From contig JAYFOJ010000002.1 of assembly GCA_034932745.1 (NCBI GenBank), positions 248,001-312,000 of the forward strand: DNA of 64,000 nucleotides, read 5' to 3'. The notes under the pieces are model-generated. The model saw nothing but the letters and a program-made list of their open reading frames with translations. It was not told the DNA's origin and searched no databases. A program made the translations under genes and the position numbers. The DNA is from JBAYST01 sp034932745 (GTDB lineage Bacteria > Bacillota_I > Bacilli_A > RFN20 > CAG-826). Positions 24,705 through 33,680 of the stretch are shown here, piece by piece (the stretch's first letter is position 1; every line of letters begins with the position of its first letter).

Positions 24705-26359
24705 ATTCTAGAAAGATCGAAAAATTATTAAAAAATGAGGGGAAGAAAATAGTTTCTTCTTCATCTTTTAATGATGTTCAATCTAGAGTCATGCAAACCA
24801 AGAAATATATTGAACAAGAGATTAAGAAAGAAGCAGATAGTTTTGTTCCTAATGATGTTAAATCGGTCCGTTCAAAAATTGAGCCAAAGAAGAAACTATA
24901 CTTCCGTTCTTTATTTACTCCAAAACTAGTTACTGCGTATTCGAGTATTATCCTTACGATTGTTCTCGCTATTACAATTCCTTCAATTATCATGAACAAT
25001 AACCATCCTGGAAGTGATTCCGATAGTTCTTCGCAAATCATACCGGTTAATCCTTCTCCAACTAAGATAAGCGTTAATTCTAATGCTTATGATAATGGAG
25101 ATAGTACTTTCACCAGTGATATTAGACTTTCTTGTTCGATTGATGATACTGGTTTAACAGACACTTCTACCTACACCGCTTCTAGCGACATTTCTCGCAT
25201 GATTCTTGCGTTATTAGCGAAAGATGGTCTATTAAACAATGATTTACCAAATAATTTCTTAAATAATGTAGTAAAGAAGGCTAGTAATTCTAGTTTGCTT
25301 TCATCTAACACCACCGCTATTAATATTTCTGTTGAAGGAACCGACACACAATACGTGTCTTACTTAAATCAAACAATTAAAGATGCTCTTGAAAGCACTT
25401 TACGCGATGAAGGTATTGACTGCGTTATCACAATTAATACCAACATTGCTAATCCGGAAAGTGAAAATGCAGAAATAACTGAAAAAGCGATTAAACTTCA
25501 AGAGTATGCAAAATACCTTTTTGTGATGGTAGGAAGAGATGGTGTCGAATTCCCAATTAGTAATTTCTTCCCAATCAATGACCAACAAGAATTAGTAAGT
25601 CTTGATTTCTGGATTGACTTTGTCACAAATAAATCGAGCGAATACGTCGATAAGTACATGACTTATTTTGGTGATTTCATCGACGGAATTCAAAAAGATA
25701 AAGATTTAAAATCATTTCAAAACGATCTCGATTATATTAGTAGCCTATACGAGGAACGAAAAACAGAATTAACGGAATTCGTCGATGACTACCGCTACGA
25801 AATAGATGCTCTAAAAGAAGAATATGCTTCGACATATGGAGAAGGGTTCTTAAATGATAGTGCCTACGATTCGTACGAAATAACAAAAGATATCGATTTG
25901 ACATCTCTTTCTTCTGTTTGGTGGGATAACGGTTTTATCGATTCCACAATGGACGATTTGTTAAATAGCGATTATAACTGGTGGTACGGAATTGGTCCGC
26001 ATGGTCCGAAAGATAAGAATGGCGAAGGATATGGTTACGGTCTTGATCCATTTTTTAGTCAACCTTTAGTAAGATACGCGCCTGGTGATAATCCACACGA
26101 TTCAGAATTAAAAGATGATATTGAAACCTATCTAACTAGTTACTACTACTTGAAGGATTTATATAAAAACAACGAGATATGGTTCTCCTTAGCGTTTGAA
26201 ATCGTCAAGAAGCCAGATGTCTGTAATAATAATGGCGATCATGGAGATAAACAGCCATATAGTGGAGATGATGGTTATTATCATGGGGACGAAGACTGGA
26301 ATGATTATTGGTACAACTATTGGTACAACAATCACGGAAAAGGTCATCACGGAAGTTAA
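24701..26359 (+). CDS. putative transmembrane anti-sigma factor (RsgI-like) with His/Asp/Trp-rich tail
   Basis: The protein has 552 residues. The cytoplasmic part is residues 1-75, with one membrane helix (about 76-98) and an outside region of about 450 residues. After a Ser/Asp linker, residues about 165-250 (ALLAKDGLL, then INISVEGTD and an I-x3-L-x3-LRDEGI helix) resemble the periplasmic unit of RsgI-type anti-sigma factors. The region 300-500 is acidic and unrecognised. The last 45 residues are very rich in Asp, Gly, Tyr, Trp and His (five His), suggesting metal or surface binding. The position and ATGA overlap with the sigma gene support the anti-sigma role; homology is faint. Confidence 0.65.
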   Translation: MNSRKIEKLLKNEGKKIVSSSSFNDVQSRVMQTKKYIEQEIKKEADSFVPNDVKSVRSKIEPKKKLYFRSLFTPKLVTAYSSIILTIVLAITIPSIIMNNNHPGSDSDSSSQIIPVNPSPTKISVNSNAYDNGDSTFTSDIRLSCSIDDTGLTDTSTYTASSDISRMILALLAKDGLLNNDLPNNFLNNVVKKASNSSLLSSNTTAINISVEGTDTQYVSYLNQTIKDALESTLRDEGIDCVITINTNIANPESENAEITEKAIKLQEYAKYLFVMVGRDGVEFPISNFFPINDQQELVSLDFWIDFVTNKSSEYVDKYMTYFGDFIDGIQKDKDLKSFQNDLDYISSLYEERKTELTEFVDDYRYEIDALKEEYASTYGEGFLNDSAYDSYEITKDIDLTSLSSVWWDNGFIDSTMDDLLNSDYNWWYGIGPHGPKDKNGEGYGYGLDPFFSQPLVRYAPGDNPHDSELKDDIETYLTSYYYLKDLYKNNEIWFSLAFEIVKKPDVCNNNGDHGDKQPYSGDDGYYHGDEDWNDYWYNYWYNNHGKGHHGS

Positions 26360-26362
26360 TAA

Positions 26363-26390
26363 AAAAGGAAGCGACGAAACGCTTCCTTTT
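26363..26390. terminator. bidirectional terminator
   Basis: GGAAGCG and CGCTTCC enclose ACGAAA (26367-26386), with A- and T-runs on either side. It separates the convergent anti-sigma and aminopeptidase genes. Confidence 0.8.
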
Positions 26391-26406
26391 AATTTGTTAA
26401 ATACTT

Positions 26407-27630
26407 CTAAATAGCCCAGTTTCCATCTTTGAAGATTTGAACTTTTTTGCCATCCTTGGTATAACCAACGATACTCATGTCTTTCGCACCAATCATAAAG
26501 TCAGTGTGTATCATCGAATCATTGATACCCTTTTGTTTCAATTCCTCAAGAGTGTATTTAAACGAATCTTTAATCGATGTTCCAAATCCGCGTCCTAAGG
26601 CTACATGGCATGAAGCATTTTCGTCGAATAGAGTGTTAAAGAATAGTAGTCCTGAATTGTTGATTGGAGAATCAAATGGAACAAGTGCTACTTCTCCTAA
26701 CATCGAAGCGCCTTCATCCATATGTACCATTTCTTCTAGAAGAGCTTGGCCTTTTTCGGCTTTAACTTCGCTTACTTTTCCATCTTTAAACCGAATCGAG
26801 AAATTTTCGATAAGATTTCCTTGGTAACTAAGTGGTTTAGTTGCGACTAAAAGTCCTTCGGCCTTACCTTTCATCGGAGTAATAAACGATTCTTCGCTTG
26901 GGATATTTGGATTAAAGAATCTCTTATCTTCGAGATATTCTCCACCGCCAATCCACATTGCATCTGGAATCATCCAGACCTTAAAATCGGTTCCATTTGA
27001 AGCAGTGTAATGAAGATAGTCGAGGTGTAAATCATTTAATTTCTTGCATTGCTTTGCCAAGAATTCATTATGTTCATTCCAGTTATTGACACCATCTCCG
27101 TTAGCACGTGAAGTCATCAAAATGGCTTCCCATAATTTTTCGATTGCTTCGCGTTCTTCGAGTTTTGGGAATACTTTCTTTGCCCATTTTGCGCTTGGGA
27201 CCGCAGCGATAATCCATTTGTATTTATCTTCCATCTTATCGATGTAAGGTTTAATTCTTGGATATCTTCTTTTAGCCGCTTTGGCAGATTTCTTCTGATT
27301 CATTCCTTTAAGACCATCTGGGTCTTCTGACTCGATGTAAATCATCGTTGGTAATTTCTTAACGCGATATTTCATTTTGGCTAGTTCGTAACTATCCACT
27401 TTTGCCAATTCAGCGACAGTCTCATACTTATTAGCGATTTTGCCTAAAGGTTGATAAGACCAGTTCACTAGCACTTTCTTCGCGCCGAGTTTGTAGCATT
27501 CTTCGACGACCATTGCGACGAATTCGGGTTGATCTAAATCCGCTCTAATCCAAACTTCTTCACCTTTTTGGACATTGGCGCCTATTCTTGCAATTAATCT
27601 TGCATAATTTTGTAAACGTAGTTGTTCCAT
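26407..27630 (-). CDS. aminopeptidase, M29 (AmpS/PepS/thermophilic) family
   Basis: The protein has 407 residues, the usual length for M29. It shows the N-terminal RLIARIGANVQKGEEVWI and the C-terminal metal-site region with HVALGRGFG and MIHTDFMIG, where the catalytic His-x-Asp lies. These dinuclear metal enzymes release N-terminal amino acids from peptides in the cytoplasm. AAGGAGAACAT precedes ATG 27630. It has no operon partners and ends at the shared terminator. Confidence 0.93.
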   Translation of the reverse strand: MEQLRLQNYARLIARIGANVQKGEEVWIRADLDQPEFVAMVVEECYKLGAKKVLVNWSYQPLGKIANKYETVAELAKVDSYELAKMKYRVKKLPTMIYIESEDPDGLKGMNQKKSAKAAKRRYPRIKPYIDKMEDKYKWIIAAVPSAKWAKKVFPKLEEREAIEKLWEAILMTSRANGDGVNNWNEHNEFLAKQCKKLNDLHLDYLHYTASNGTDFKVWMIPDAMWIGGGEYLEDKRFFNPNIPSEESFITPMKGKAEGLLVATKPLSYQGNLIENFSIRFKDGKVSEVKAEKGQALLEEMVHMDEGASMLGEVALVPFDSPINNSGLLFFNTLFDENASCHVALGRGFGTSIKDSFKYTLEELKQKGINDSMIHTDFMIGAKDMSIVGYTKDGKKVQIFKDGNWAI

Positions 27631-27673
27631 ATGTTCTCCTTTGCTTTCTACAATTCTAAACCAATCAAATGAG

Positions 27674-27701
27674 TTGTTAAAATGTATTTTAATCTTATAC
27701 T
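27674..27701 (+). promoter_or_regulatory. promoter of the DUF308 gene
   Basis: TTGTTA (27674-27679) and TATACT (27696-27701) with 16-base spacing; an AGAGGT ribosome site then precedes ATG 27726. Confidence 0.5.
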
Positions 27702-27725
27702 ATTTAAGTAAGAGGTTATAACATT

Positions 27726-28385
27726 ATGAAAAATATCTTTAGAAGATATGCTTGGTTAAAACTAGTCGAAGGAATTCTTTTAGCAATTGTCGGTATCCTC
27801 GTCGCAATATTTGGCGGTATCGATCCAATTAACTTTGGAAAGGCTGTTTCGATTGTTGTAGCCGTGTTTTTATTCATCGATGGTACATTGTTCTTCGGCG
27901 CCGCTATTGCTGATGGCAAATCAAAATTCAGTGTCAACATTATTACTGGCGCAATACTCATCGCTTTCGGCGTTGTGCTTTGTTTAAATCAATTAAGCAT
28001 TAATGATTTCTTACCATATTTTATCGCCTCGGTTCTTCTTGCTATTGGCGGAGGAGAAATCATTAAAGGTATAGTTCAAATTGCTCATCGCGAAAGAGTT
28101 AGATGGATTCTTTTGAACTTTGTTATCGCGGCCGCTTCAATTGCACTTGGGGCATTATGCATTATTTTCATTAATGAAGCTGTACGAAATATTATTTATA
28201 TTATTATTGGAATCAGTATTGTTGTGGTCGCTTCTGCAGAGATTGTTTTAGCAGTACTAGCAATTAAAGAGAATATTAGAAAAGAAGAAGGCAAAACAAC
28301 AGTTATAATTAATGATGTAGAAGTTACCAAAGAGAAAAAGAAAGAAATAAAACAACCAAAAAAAATCTCTCATAAAGAGAAATAA
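27726..28385 (+). CDS. DUF308 / HdeD-like membrane protein
   Basis: The protein has 219 residues. Six hydrophobic helices fill residues 8-180, arranged as three similar hairpins (for example LLAIVGILVAIFGG and LIAFGVVLCLNQ), the pattern of the DUF308/HdeD membrane family. The last 35 residues are a basic cytoplasmic tail. The function is unknown; HdeD itself is linked to acid resistance in enterobacteria, which cannot be carried over here. It has its own promoter and terminator. Confidence 0.75.
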   Translation: MKNIFRRYAWLKLVEGILLAIVGILVAIFGGIDPINFGKAVSIVVAVFLFIDGTLFFGAAIADGKSKFSVNIITGAILIAFGVVLCLNQLSINDFLPYFIASVLLAIGGGEIIKGIVQIAHRERVRWILLNFVIAAASIALGALCIIFINEAVRNIIYIIIGISIVVVASAEIVLAVLAIKENIRKEEGKTTVIINDVEVTKEKKKEIKQPKKISHKEK

Positions 28386-28390
28386 GTATT

Positions 28391-28416
28391 AAAGGGTTTG
28401 TAAATAACCCTTTTTT
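28391..28416 (+). terminator. terminator after the DUF308 gene
   Basis: AAAGGGTT and AACCCTTT enclose seven bases (28391-28413) and end in TTTTTT. Confidence 0.8.
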
Positions 28417-28653
28417 ATCATGCATAAAACATATATCATTGAAATACTAAGTATTTATTAGGAGGAGAAAAATGAAAAATAAATTAGTCGCCGGATCTTT
28501 GCTCTATTAACCGCTTTTGCCCTAGTTGCATGTACGACACCAAATCCGAGTGAGACTGGGTCATCAGAAACTAGCCAACAAGGGGACAGTTCTTCGCACG
28601 AAGGAACTTCTAGTGAAGATAGTTCAAGTAGTAGTTCTTCAAGTTCTCAACCA

Positions 28654-29997
28654 GTGGGAAACTGGACATCTGCTCAACAAGCAATTATGACCACTCATTT
28701 AGGTGGACATGTTTTGCCTTACATGACGATTAGCGGCGCCACTGTTACTTGGTATGAAGACTATCAATGTGTATCAATTGAATCTGCATCCGGTACAGAA
28801 GCAAACACGACCGCGTATCGTCAATTATTAACCACTAGTGGTTATACATTTGAATATGACGACACATACGATTTATGGCAAGGAACAATTACTTTTGATA
28901 ATTTCGATCAAATAATCGTTCAAATCTATTTTGATTCTGGCTTCTTCTGCGATGCATATTTCCAACCAGCTGAAACTAGTTGGCCTACTTCGACAATAAG
29001 CGGATTATTAGGCGAAACCACTAACACCGTCCCGGCCTATCAATCGTCATACTACTATGTATACGATAATTCAGCTGATTCGGGATATGTTATTATCGTC
29101 GCTTTAAATCAAGTTGCAGCATCTGAGGAAGCTTATACTAATACTCTTACCGCTGCTGGATGGTCTGTATTTAACCAAAAGTATGCAACGACAGGTTTAA
29201 TTGCAAGAGATCCTGCTAACCAAATCGAAATCAATTTCTATTTCACTAATAACACTCTTGAGATTTATGTGTTTGCGGCAGTTGGAACCTATTCCACATC
29301 GTGGCCAAGTAATGAGATTAATACATTCTTAGCAGATTCAAATAGTGAAGCTGTAATTCCATCATTCACTTCTAGTTTATTCTTATCAGGAAAAGCAAAT
29401 TTCAATGATGAGAATAACGTTGCAAGAGAGTGGTTCTACATTTCTATTATGGGTGCAGACATGACAATCGCTAATACCGAAGATGTCTATAAAACTTCGT
29501 TGATCAGTAATGGTTTTGTCATCGACGATAGTAAGTACGCCACTGAAGGATACTACGCAACATCAGCGGACGAAAAGATTTATATCAACTTCGTTTTCGA
29601 CGCTAATAACAATCAATTTATGATTTATATCATCGAATTGAATAAACTACTTGGAATTAAGGAAACTACGACATGGCCAGCGGAAGACATTGCTACCTTT
29701 GTAAATAATAGTGCAATCGTTGTTCCGGAAGCGACAAGCGACAGTTACAAAACAATAGTTAACAATGAAGCAGTGGTTGTAAGCGTAAGAGAATTGAATA
29801 TACAAAATGCCTTAACAAACTATTCTATCGCTCTAACTAATGCTGGATGGACTATCGATACTACTGGTGATCACCCTATCTACATTAACGCCGGAGTCGA
29901 TGATTCACAGATACAAATCACGATATCGACTTCCCAACTTAATGAAACCGCTCCTACATATCTTGTTATTACAATGAAAAGTACGTCGCGCCATTAG
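28654..29997 (+). CDS. body of the broken lipoprotein: four tandem repeats of about 107-124 residues
   Basis: This open stretch of 447 codons carries four repeats, each beginning with a Trp: WTSAQQAIM at residue 4, WPTSTISGLLG at 110, WPSNEINTFLA at 217 and WPAEDIATFV at 341. Each repeat then has a Val-Pro, a Tyr-rich strand, an AGW or NGF turn and a beta strand of the type xIYIxF. I do not recognise the fold; it is likely an extracellular all-beta or alpha/beta module. The GTG at 28654 is not a natural start: coding continues upstream in the same frame through a Ser-rich linker to the lipobox cysteine. Confidence 0.6.
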   Translation: MGNWTSAQQAIMTTHLGGHVLPYMTISGATVTWYEDYQCVSIESASGTEANTTAYRQLLTTSGYTFEYDDTYDLWQGTITFDNFDQIIVQIYFDSGFFCDAYFQPAETSWPTSTISGLLGETTNTVPAYQSSYYYVYDNSADSGYVIIVALNQVAASEEAYTNTLTAAGWSVFNQKYATTGLIARDPANQIEINFYFTNNTLEIYVFAAVGTYSTSWPSNEINTFLADSNSEAVIPSFTSSLFLSGKANFNDENNVAREWFYISIMGADMTIANTEDVYKTSLISNGFVIDDSKYATEGYYATSADEKIYINFVFDANNNQFMIYIIELNKLLGIKETTTWPAEDIATFVNNSAIVVPEATSDSYKTIVNNEAVVVSVRELNIQNALTNYSIALTNAGWTIDTTGDHPIYINAGVDDSQIQITISTSQLNETAPTYLVITMKSTSRH

Positions 29998-30077
29998 CCG
30001 CTGGAGTATTCTCCTTTGCGGATACTGCTCAATTAACTTCCTCTAGCGCCACCACCGCCACATGGACTTCAAGAACG

Positions 30078-30395
30078 GTGACGATGACAATTGATAAAAA
30101 TACAGGGACTCTTGATGTCGGCGGAGCTGGAAGTGCATTCTTAGCCAATCCTCTTAGAGTTTACGCTGGACAAAAGATTACATTTAATTCAGGAAGTCAA
30201 ACCATAACCAAAATTGAAATTACTTGTAACGGAACCACATACGCTACAGCCTTGGCTGGCGGAACATGGACTGGCGGTACTGCTACCGCAAGCGGAACAA
30301 CCGTTACTGTTAACGTTTCTGGCAGTATCAATAGTGTTTCAGTCGTATTAGCGGCACAAACAAGACTTACCGGTGCTAAAGTAACAATGGCTTAA
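30078..30395 (+). CDS. C-terminal beta domain of the broken lipoprotein
   Basis: This is 105 codons in the frame that follows the second frameshift. In the same frame, upstream to about 29975, the reading continues KYVAPLAAGVF with a Ser/Thr linker. The domain is Gly/Thr-rich beta structure (GQKITFNSGSQTITKIEITC), similar in style to beta modules at the ends of secreted Firmicutes proteins. The GTG at 30078 has no ribosome site, so this is not an independent gene. Confidence 0.5.
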   Translation: MTMTIDKNTGTLDVGGAGSAFLANPLRVYAGQKITFNSGSQTITKIEITCNGTTYATALAGGTWTGGTATASGTTVTVNVSGSINSVSVVLAAQTRLTGAKVTMA

Positions 30396-30426
30396 TAAAC
30401 CGAAACCACTAAACCAACATTTCAAA

Positions 30427-30455
30427 AGAAACTCTAGTAAATAGGGTTTCTTTTT
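30427..30455 (+). terminator. terminator after the repeat lipoprotein gene
   Basis: AGAAACTCT and AGGGTTTCT (one G-U pair) enclose seven bases and run into T5. Confidence 0.75.
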
Positions 30456-30551
30456 ATTTAATCAGTAACGTTTAAAACAAAAATCACTAGGCATAAAGGC
30501 AATAATACTATATTATTCACCTATAATTATCATGGAATTGGAGGATAAATT

Positions 30552-31325
30552 ATGAAAAACAAAATAGTCGCTGGTGGATTAGCCATATTAACCGCCTTTG
30601 CGCTAATGGCTTGCGGTACAAACAATCCTGGTGATGGCAATAGCGCAGACACCGAAACAAGTGAATCAGTAGCACCAGTACAAGAAGCGTGGACTGATGA
30701 GCAAAAACAAATCATGCAAGATCATCTAGATGGCAACATTTTGCCATTCATGGCGATTCCAGGCATGAATGTCCAATGGTATGAAGAATACGGTTGCGTT
30801 TCAATCGAAGCGACAGAAGGCAACGATACGCTAATCACTGGTTACAAGGATTTACTAGTTGCAGATGGATTCACAATGGCTTTTGATAGCGACCAGTCGT
30901 CATGGGGTGGTTCAAAAGATTTAGGAAGCTATAAAATGCTATCCGCGTCTATTTATGCCGCTGATACAATGGGTTTCGTTTGCGATGTTTACTTAGATGT
31001 ACCAGTCCAAAACTGGCCAACAGATTTAATCGCAACTTTCCTAGGCACTGGTGCCGCCACTGTTCCAGCACATCAAGCAGACAATTATTATATTTATGAT
31101 TTATCAGCATCTTACGGCTGCTTTGAAGTCGTTGCATTAGGACAAGCAACTGGCGCTGATACAGCTTACGGCACAACATTGACCAATGCTGGTTGGACAG
31201 TCGACACAACTTACTTAGCAGACTATGATGTTTACGTTGCCACTGACGCTAATCAAACAGTAAAAGTCGATTACTACTTAAACGGTACGGCATTAGTTAT
31301 CGATATCTATTCTTTAGCAGAATAA
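30552..31325 (+). CDS. intact paralogous lipoprotein with two of the same repeats
   Basis: The protein has 257 residues. The lipoprotein signal MKNKIVAGGLAILTAFALMAC gives a modified Cys21, and an acidic Ser/Glu linker follows. Two repeats match the first two of the neighbouring broken gene: WTDEQKQIMQDHLDGNILPFM and, later, WPTDLIATFLGTG with VPAHQADNYYIYD. GGAGG at 30540-30544 precedes the ATG, and TATAAT at 30522-30527 is a likely -10 box. It is probably tethered to the outside of the membrane. I do not recognise the family. The tandem arrangement points to local duplication. Confidence 0.8.
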   Translation: MKNKIVAGGLAILTAFALMACGTNNPGDGNSADTETSESVAPVQEAWTDEQKQIMQDHLDGNILPFMAIPGMNVQWYEEYGCVSIEATEGNDTLITGYKDLLVADGFTMAFDSDQSSWGGSKDLGSYKMLSASIYAADTMGFVCDVYLDVPVQNWPTDLIATFLGTGAATVPAHQADNYYIYDLSASYGCFEVVALGQATGADTAYGTTLTNAGWTVDTTYLADYDVYVATDANQTVKVDYYLNGTALVIDIYSLAE

Positions 31326-31341
31326 TTTTAAAACAAAAAGA

Positions 31342-31370
31342 AAAGAAACATCGGTTGATGTTTCTTTTTT
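31342..31370. terminator. bidirectional terminator between the lipoprotein gene and secG
   Basis: AAAGAAACATC pairs with GATGTTTCTTT around GGTT (31342-31367), with T-rich flanks on both strands. Confidence 0.85.
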
Positions 31371-31379
31371 ATTTGTCTA

Positions 31380-31622
31380 TTAAGCAGCTGTTTTAGTTAA
31401 TACTTGAATCAAGATTGCAATTACGAAGAAGATGATTGCCATTATATAAGTGAGAACGGAAACAACTTTTTCAGCGCCTCTTTCTTTTGTTTTAACGAAG
31501 ACGTTGAGGCCTCCTCCGGTAATAGCGCCAGAAGCACCTTCAGTCTTTCCGCCTTGAAGAAGACATAAGACGATAATGATGATCGAGAGAACCATGAATA
31601 TGTAATCGTACCAGTTTAACAT
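31380..31622 (-). CDS. secG: preprotein translocase subunit SecG
   Basis: The protein has 80 residues with two membrane helices (4-22 and 54-76) and the SecG loop LLQGGKTEGASGAITGGG. It joins SecYE and assists SecA-driven export. AAGGAAGGGG lies before ATG 31622. secA is in the same strand run at 35773-38178, separated by prfB, yitT and uvrB. Confidence 0.93.
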   Translation of the reverse strand: MLNWYDYIFMVLSIIIIVLCLLQGGKTEGASGAITGGGLNVFVKTKERGAEKVVSVLTYIMAIIFFVIAILIQVLTKTAA

Positions 31623-31694
31623 CGTTAATCCCCTTCCTTGGTTTCGCTTTTATATGATATATAAGATAACTTAATAACGCAAATAAATTTTACC

Positions 31695-33680
31695 CTAGCC
31701 ATTAATTGACGCTCTCATTTCTAAAACAATATCACGAATCTCTGCTGCTCTTTCAAAATCATATTTCTTTGCAGCTTCTCGCATTTCTTTTTCGAGTTCC
31801 TTAATCTTTGCTTCGATTTGCGATCTAGAACCTTTCTTTGACAAATCAATCATTTCGTTTATATCGCTTTCGCTATTGTGAATTGGAGGTCTTATCTCTT
31901 TAATAATTGTACGAGGGACAATGCCATTAACTTTGTTGTAATCATCTTGAATTTTTCTTCGACGATTAGTTTCACTAATAGCCTCTTTCATCGAATCGGT
32001 CATCCTATCAGCGTACATTATGACTTTCCCGTGTTCATTTCTTGCGGCGCGACCGATAACTTGAATTAACGACCTAGTGCTTCTTAAAAATCCTTCTTTG
32101 TCGGCGTCTAAAATACAAATCAGTGACACCTCTGGAATATCCAATCCTTCTCTTAACAAATTAATACCAATCAAGATATCGTATTTACCTTTTCTCAATT
32201 GATAAATAACTTCTCCTCTTTCGAGGGTTTTGGTTTCGTTATGCAAATAGGCAACTTTAAAGCCTCTTTCTTTTAGAAAGTTCGTTAAATCCTCTGCCAT
32301 TTTAATCGTTAGAGTAATAATCATTACTCTTTCGTTAACCGCAGTTCTTTTATTTATTTCAGAAATAATATCGTCGATTTGACCAAATGTTTTTCTTACC
32401 TCAACCTCTGGATCTAATAGACCAGTTGGTCTAATAATTTGCTCTGCAAAACGATGCTCTGCTCTTTCTAATTCATAATCGCCCGGAGTAGCAGAAGTAC
32501 AAATAGTTTGAGGCATTTTTTCTTCAAATTCGGCGAAGTTCAGTGGTCTATTATCTAGAGCTGACGGCAATCTAAAGCCATACTCGACTAGATTGATTTT
32601 ACGGGCACGATCTCCGTTAAACATTCCCTTGATTTGCGGGAAAGTAGCATGTGATTCATCGATAAATAAAAGAAAATCATCTGGAAAATAATCCAAAAGA
32701 CAAAACGGCCTTTCGCCTGGCTTTCTTTTATCTATGTGACGAGAATAGTTTTCAATTCCAGGACACATACCAAACTCTTGCATCGACTCCATGTCTTGGT
32801 TAGTTCTCATTTCTAGACGTTCTGCCTCGAGAAGTTTTCCTTCTTTGCGGAAGAAATCTAATCTTTGCACCAATTCTTCTTTAATCGTTTTGCATGCTTC
32901 TTTTATACGCTCATGAGTTGAAGCATGATCGTAAGCAGGAAAAATTGGATATGTATGGAACGACCTTTTCACTTCTCCTGTTAAAATATCGACCGCATGT
33001 ATCTTCTCTATCTCGTCTCCGAATGTGTCTATTCTGATGCATATATCGAGCATCCCTGTTGCTGGAACGAGCTCAATAATATCTCCATGGACACGGAATG
33101 TTCCAGGAGCTAGTTCGAGGTTATTTCTCTTATATTGAGCATCGACTAAAGACTTAAAAAACTGTTTTCTATCAATTGTTTCCCCGACTCGAATGTTAAA
33201 TACTAAATTCTTATATTCATCAGGATCAGTGAGGCCATAAATGGAGGCAACTGAGCCAACAATAATAGTGTCTCGTCTTTCTAAGACAGAATTAATGGCT
33301 GATGTTCTTAACATTTCAATTTCTTCATTCATGACAGCGCTTTTATCGATGTAAGTATCAGATTTTGGTAGATAAGCTTCTGGTTGATAAAAATCGAAGT
33401 TAGAAACGAAATACTCCACTCGATTATTCGGAAATAGTTCCTTGAACTCAGAATAAAGCTGCCCCGCTAAAGTTTTATTGTGTACCAATACCAGCGTTGG
33501 TCTTTGCACTCTTTCTATTACGTTAGCCATAGCAAAAGTTTTGCCGGTTCCAGTAGCTCCTAAAAGAACTTGAACCTTTTTACCAGTTTTAATCCCTTCG
33601 ACCAATTCTTCAATTGCTTGAGGTTGATCTCCAGTTGGTTTATAAGGTGAAACTATTTTAAAAAGATTATCATTTTCCAT
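31695..33680 (-). CDS. uvrB: UvrABC excinuclease subunit B
   Basis: The protein has 661 residues, full length. The Walker A GATGTGKT is near residue 42, with the beta-hairpin YFVSNFDFYQPEAYLP, the DEAD-like IDESHAT, the helicase motif VIGRAARNEHG and the C-terminal UVR motif that contacts UvrC (EKEMREAAKKYDFERAAEIRD). It verifies damage in nucleotide excision repair. Its ATG overlaps the end of the upstream yitT gene by 11 bases. uvrA and uvrC are not in the window. Confidence 0.97.
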   Translation of the reverse strand: MENDNLFKIVSPYKPTGDQPQAIEELVEGIKTGKKVQVLLGATGTGKTFAMANVIERVQRPTLVLVHNKTLAGQLYSEFKELFPNNRVEYFVSNFDFYQPEAYLPKSDTYIDKSAVMNEEIEMLRTSAINSVLERRDTIIVGSVASIYGLTDPDEYKNLVFNIRVGETIDRKQFFKSLVDAQYKRNNLELAPGTFRVHGDIIELVPATGMLDICIRIDTFGDEIEKIHAVDILTGEVKRSFHTYPIFPAYDHASTHERIKEACKTIKEELVQRLDFFRKEGKLLEAERLEMRTNQDMESMQEFGMCPGIENYSRHIDKRKPGERPFCLLDYFPDDFLLFIDESHATFPQIKGMFNGDRARKINLVEYGFRLPSALDNRPLNFAEFEEKMPQTICTSATPGDYELERAEHRFAEQIIRPTGLLDPEVEVRKTFGQIDDIISEINKRTAVNERVMIITLTIKMAEDLTNFLKERGFKVAYLHNETKTLERGEVIYQLRKGKYDILIGINLLREGLDIPEVSLICILDADKEGFLRSTRSLIQVIGRAARNEHGKVIMYADRMTDSMKEAISETNRRRKIQDDYNKVNGIVPRTIIKEIRPPIHNSESDINEMIDLSKKGSRSQIEAKIKELEKEMREAAKKYDFERAAEIRDIVLEMRASING

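Larger units (their letters stand above)
28472..30395 (+). pseudogene. repeat lipoprotein gene broken by two single-base frameshifts
   Basis: AGGAGGAG precedes ATG 28472, which starts MKNKLVAGSLL and then hits TAA at 28508. Compared with the intact paralogue at 30552, one base is missing around 28503-28507. Restoring it gives a lipoprotein signal (LTAFALVAC), a Ser-rich linker and then, in frame, the large body at 28654-29997. A second single-base loss at about 29975, in an AAAA run, separates the body from the C-terminal domain at 30078-30395. With both bases restored the product would be about 640 residues. Either the gene is decaying or the assembly has lost bases in short runs. Confidence 0.75.
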
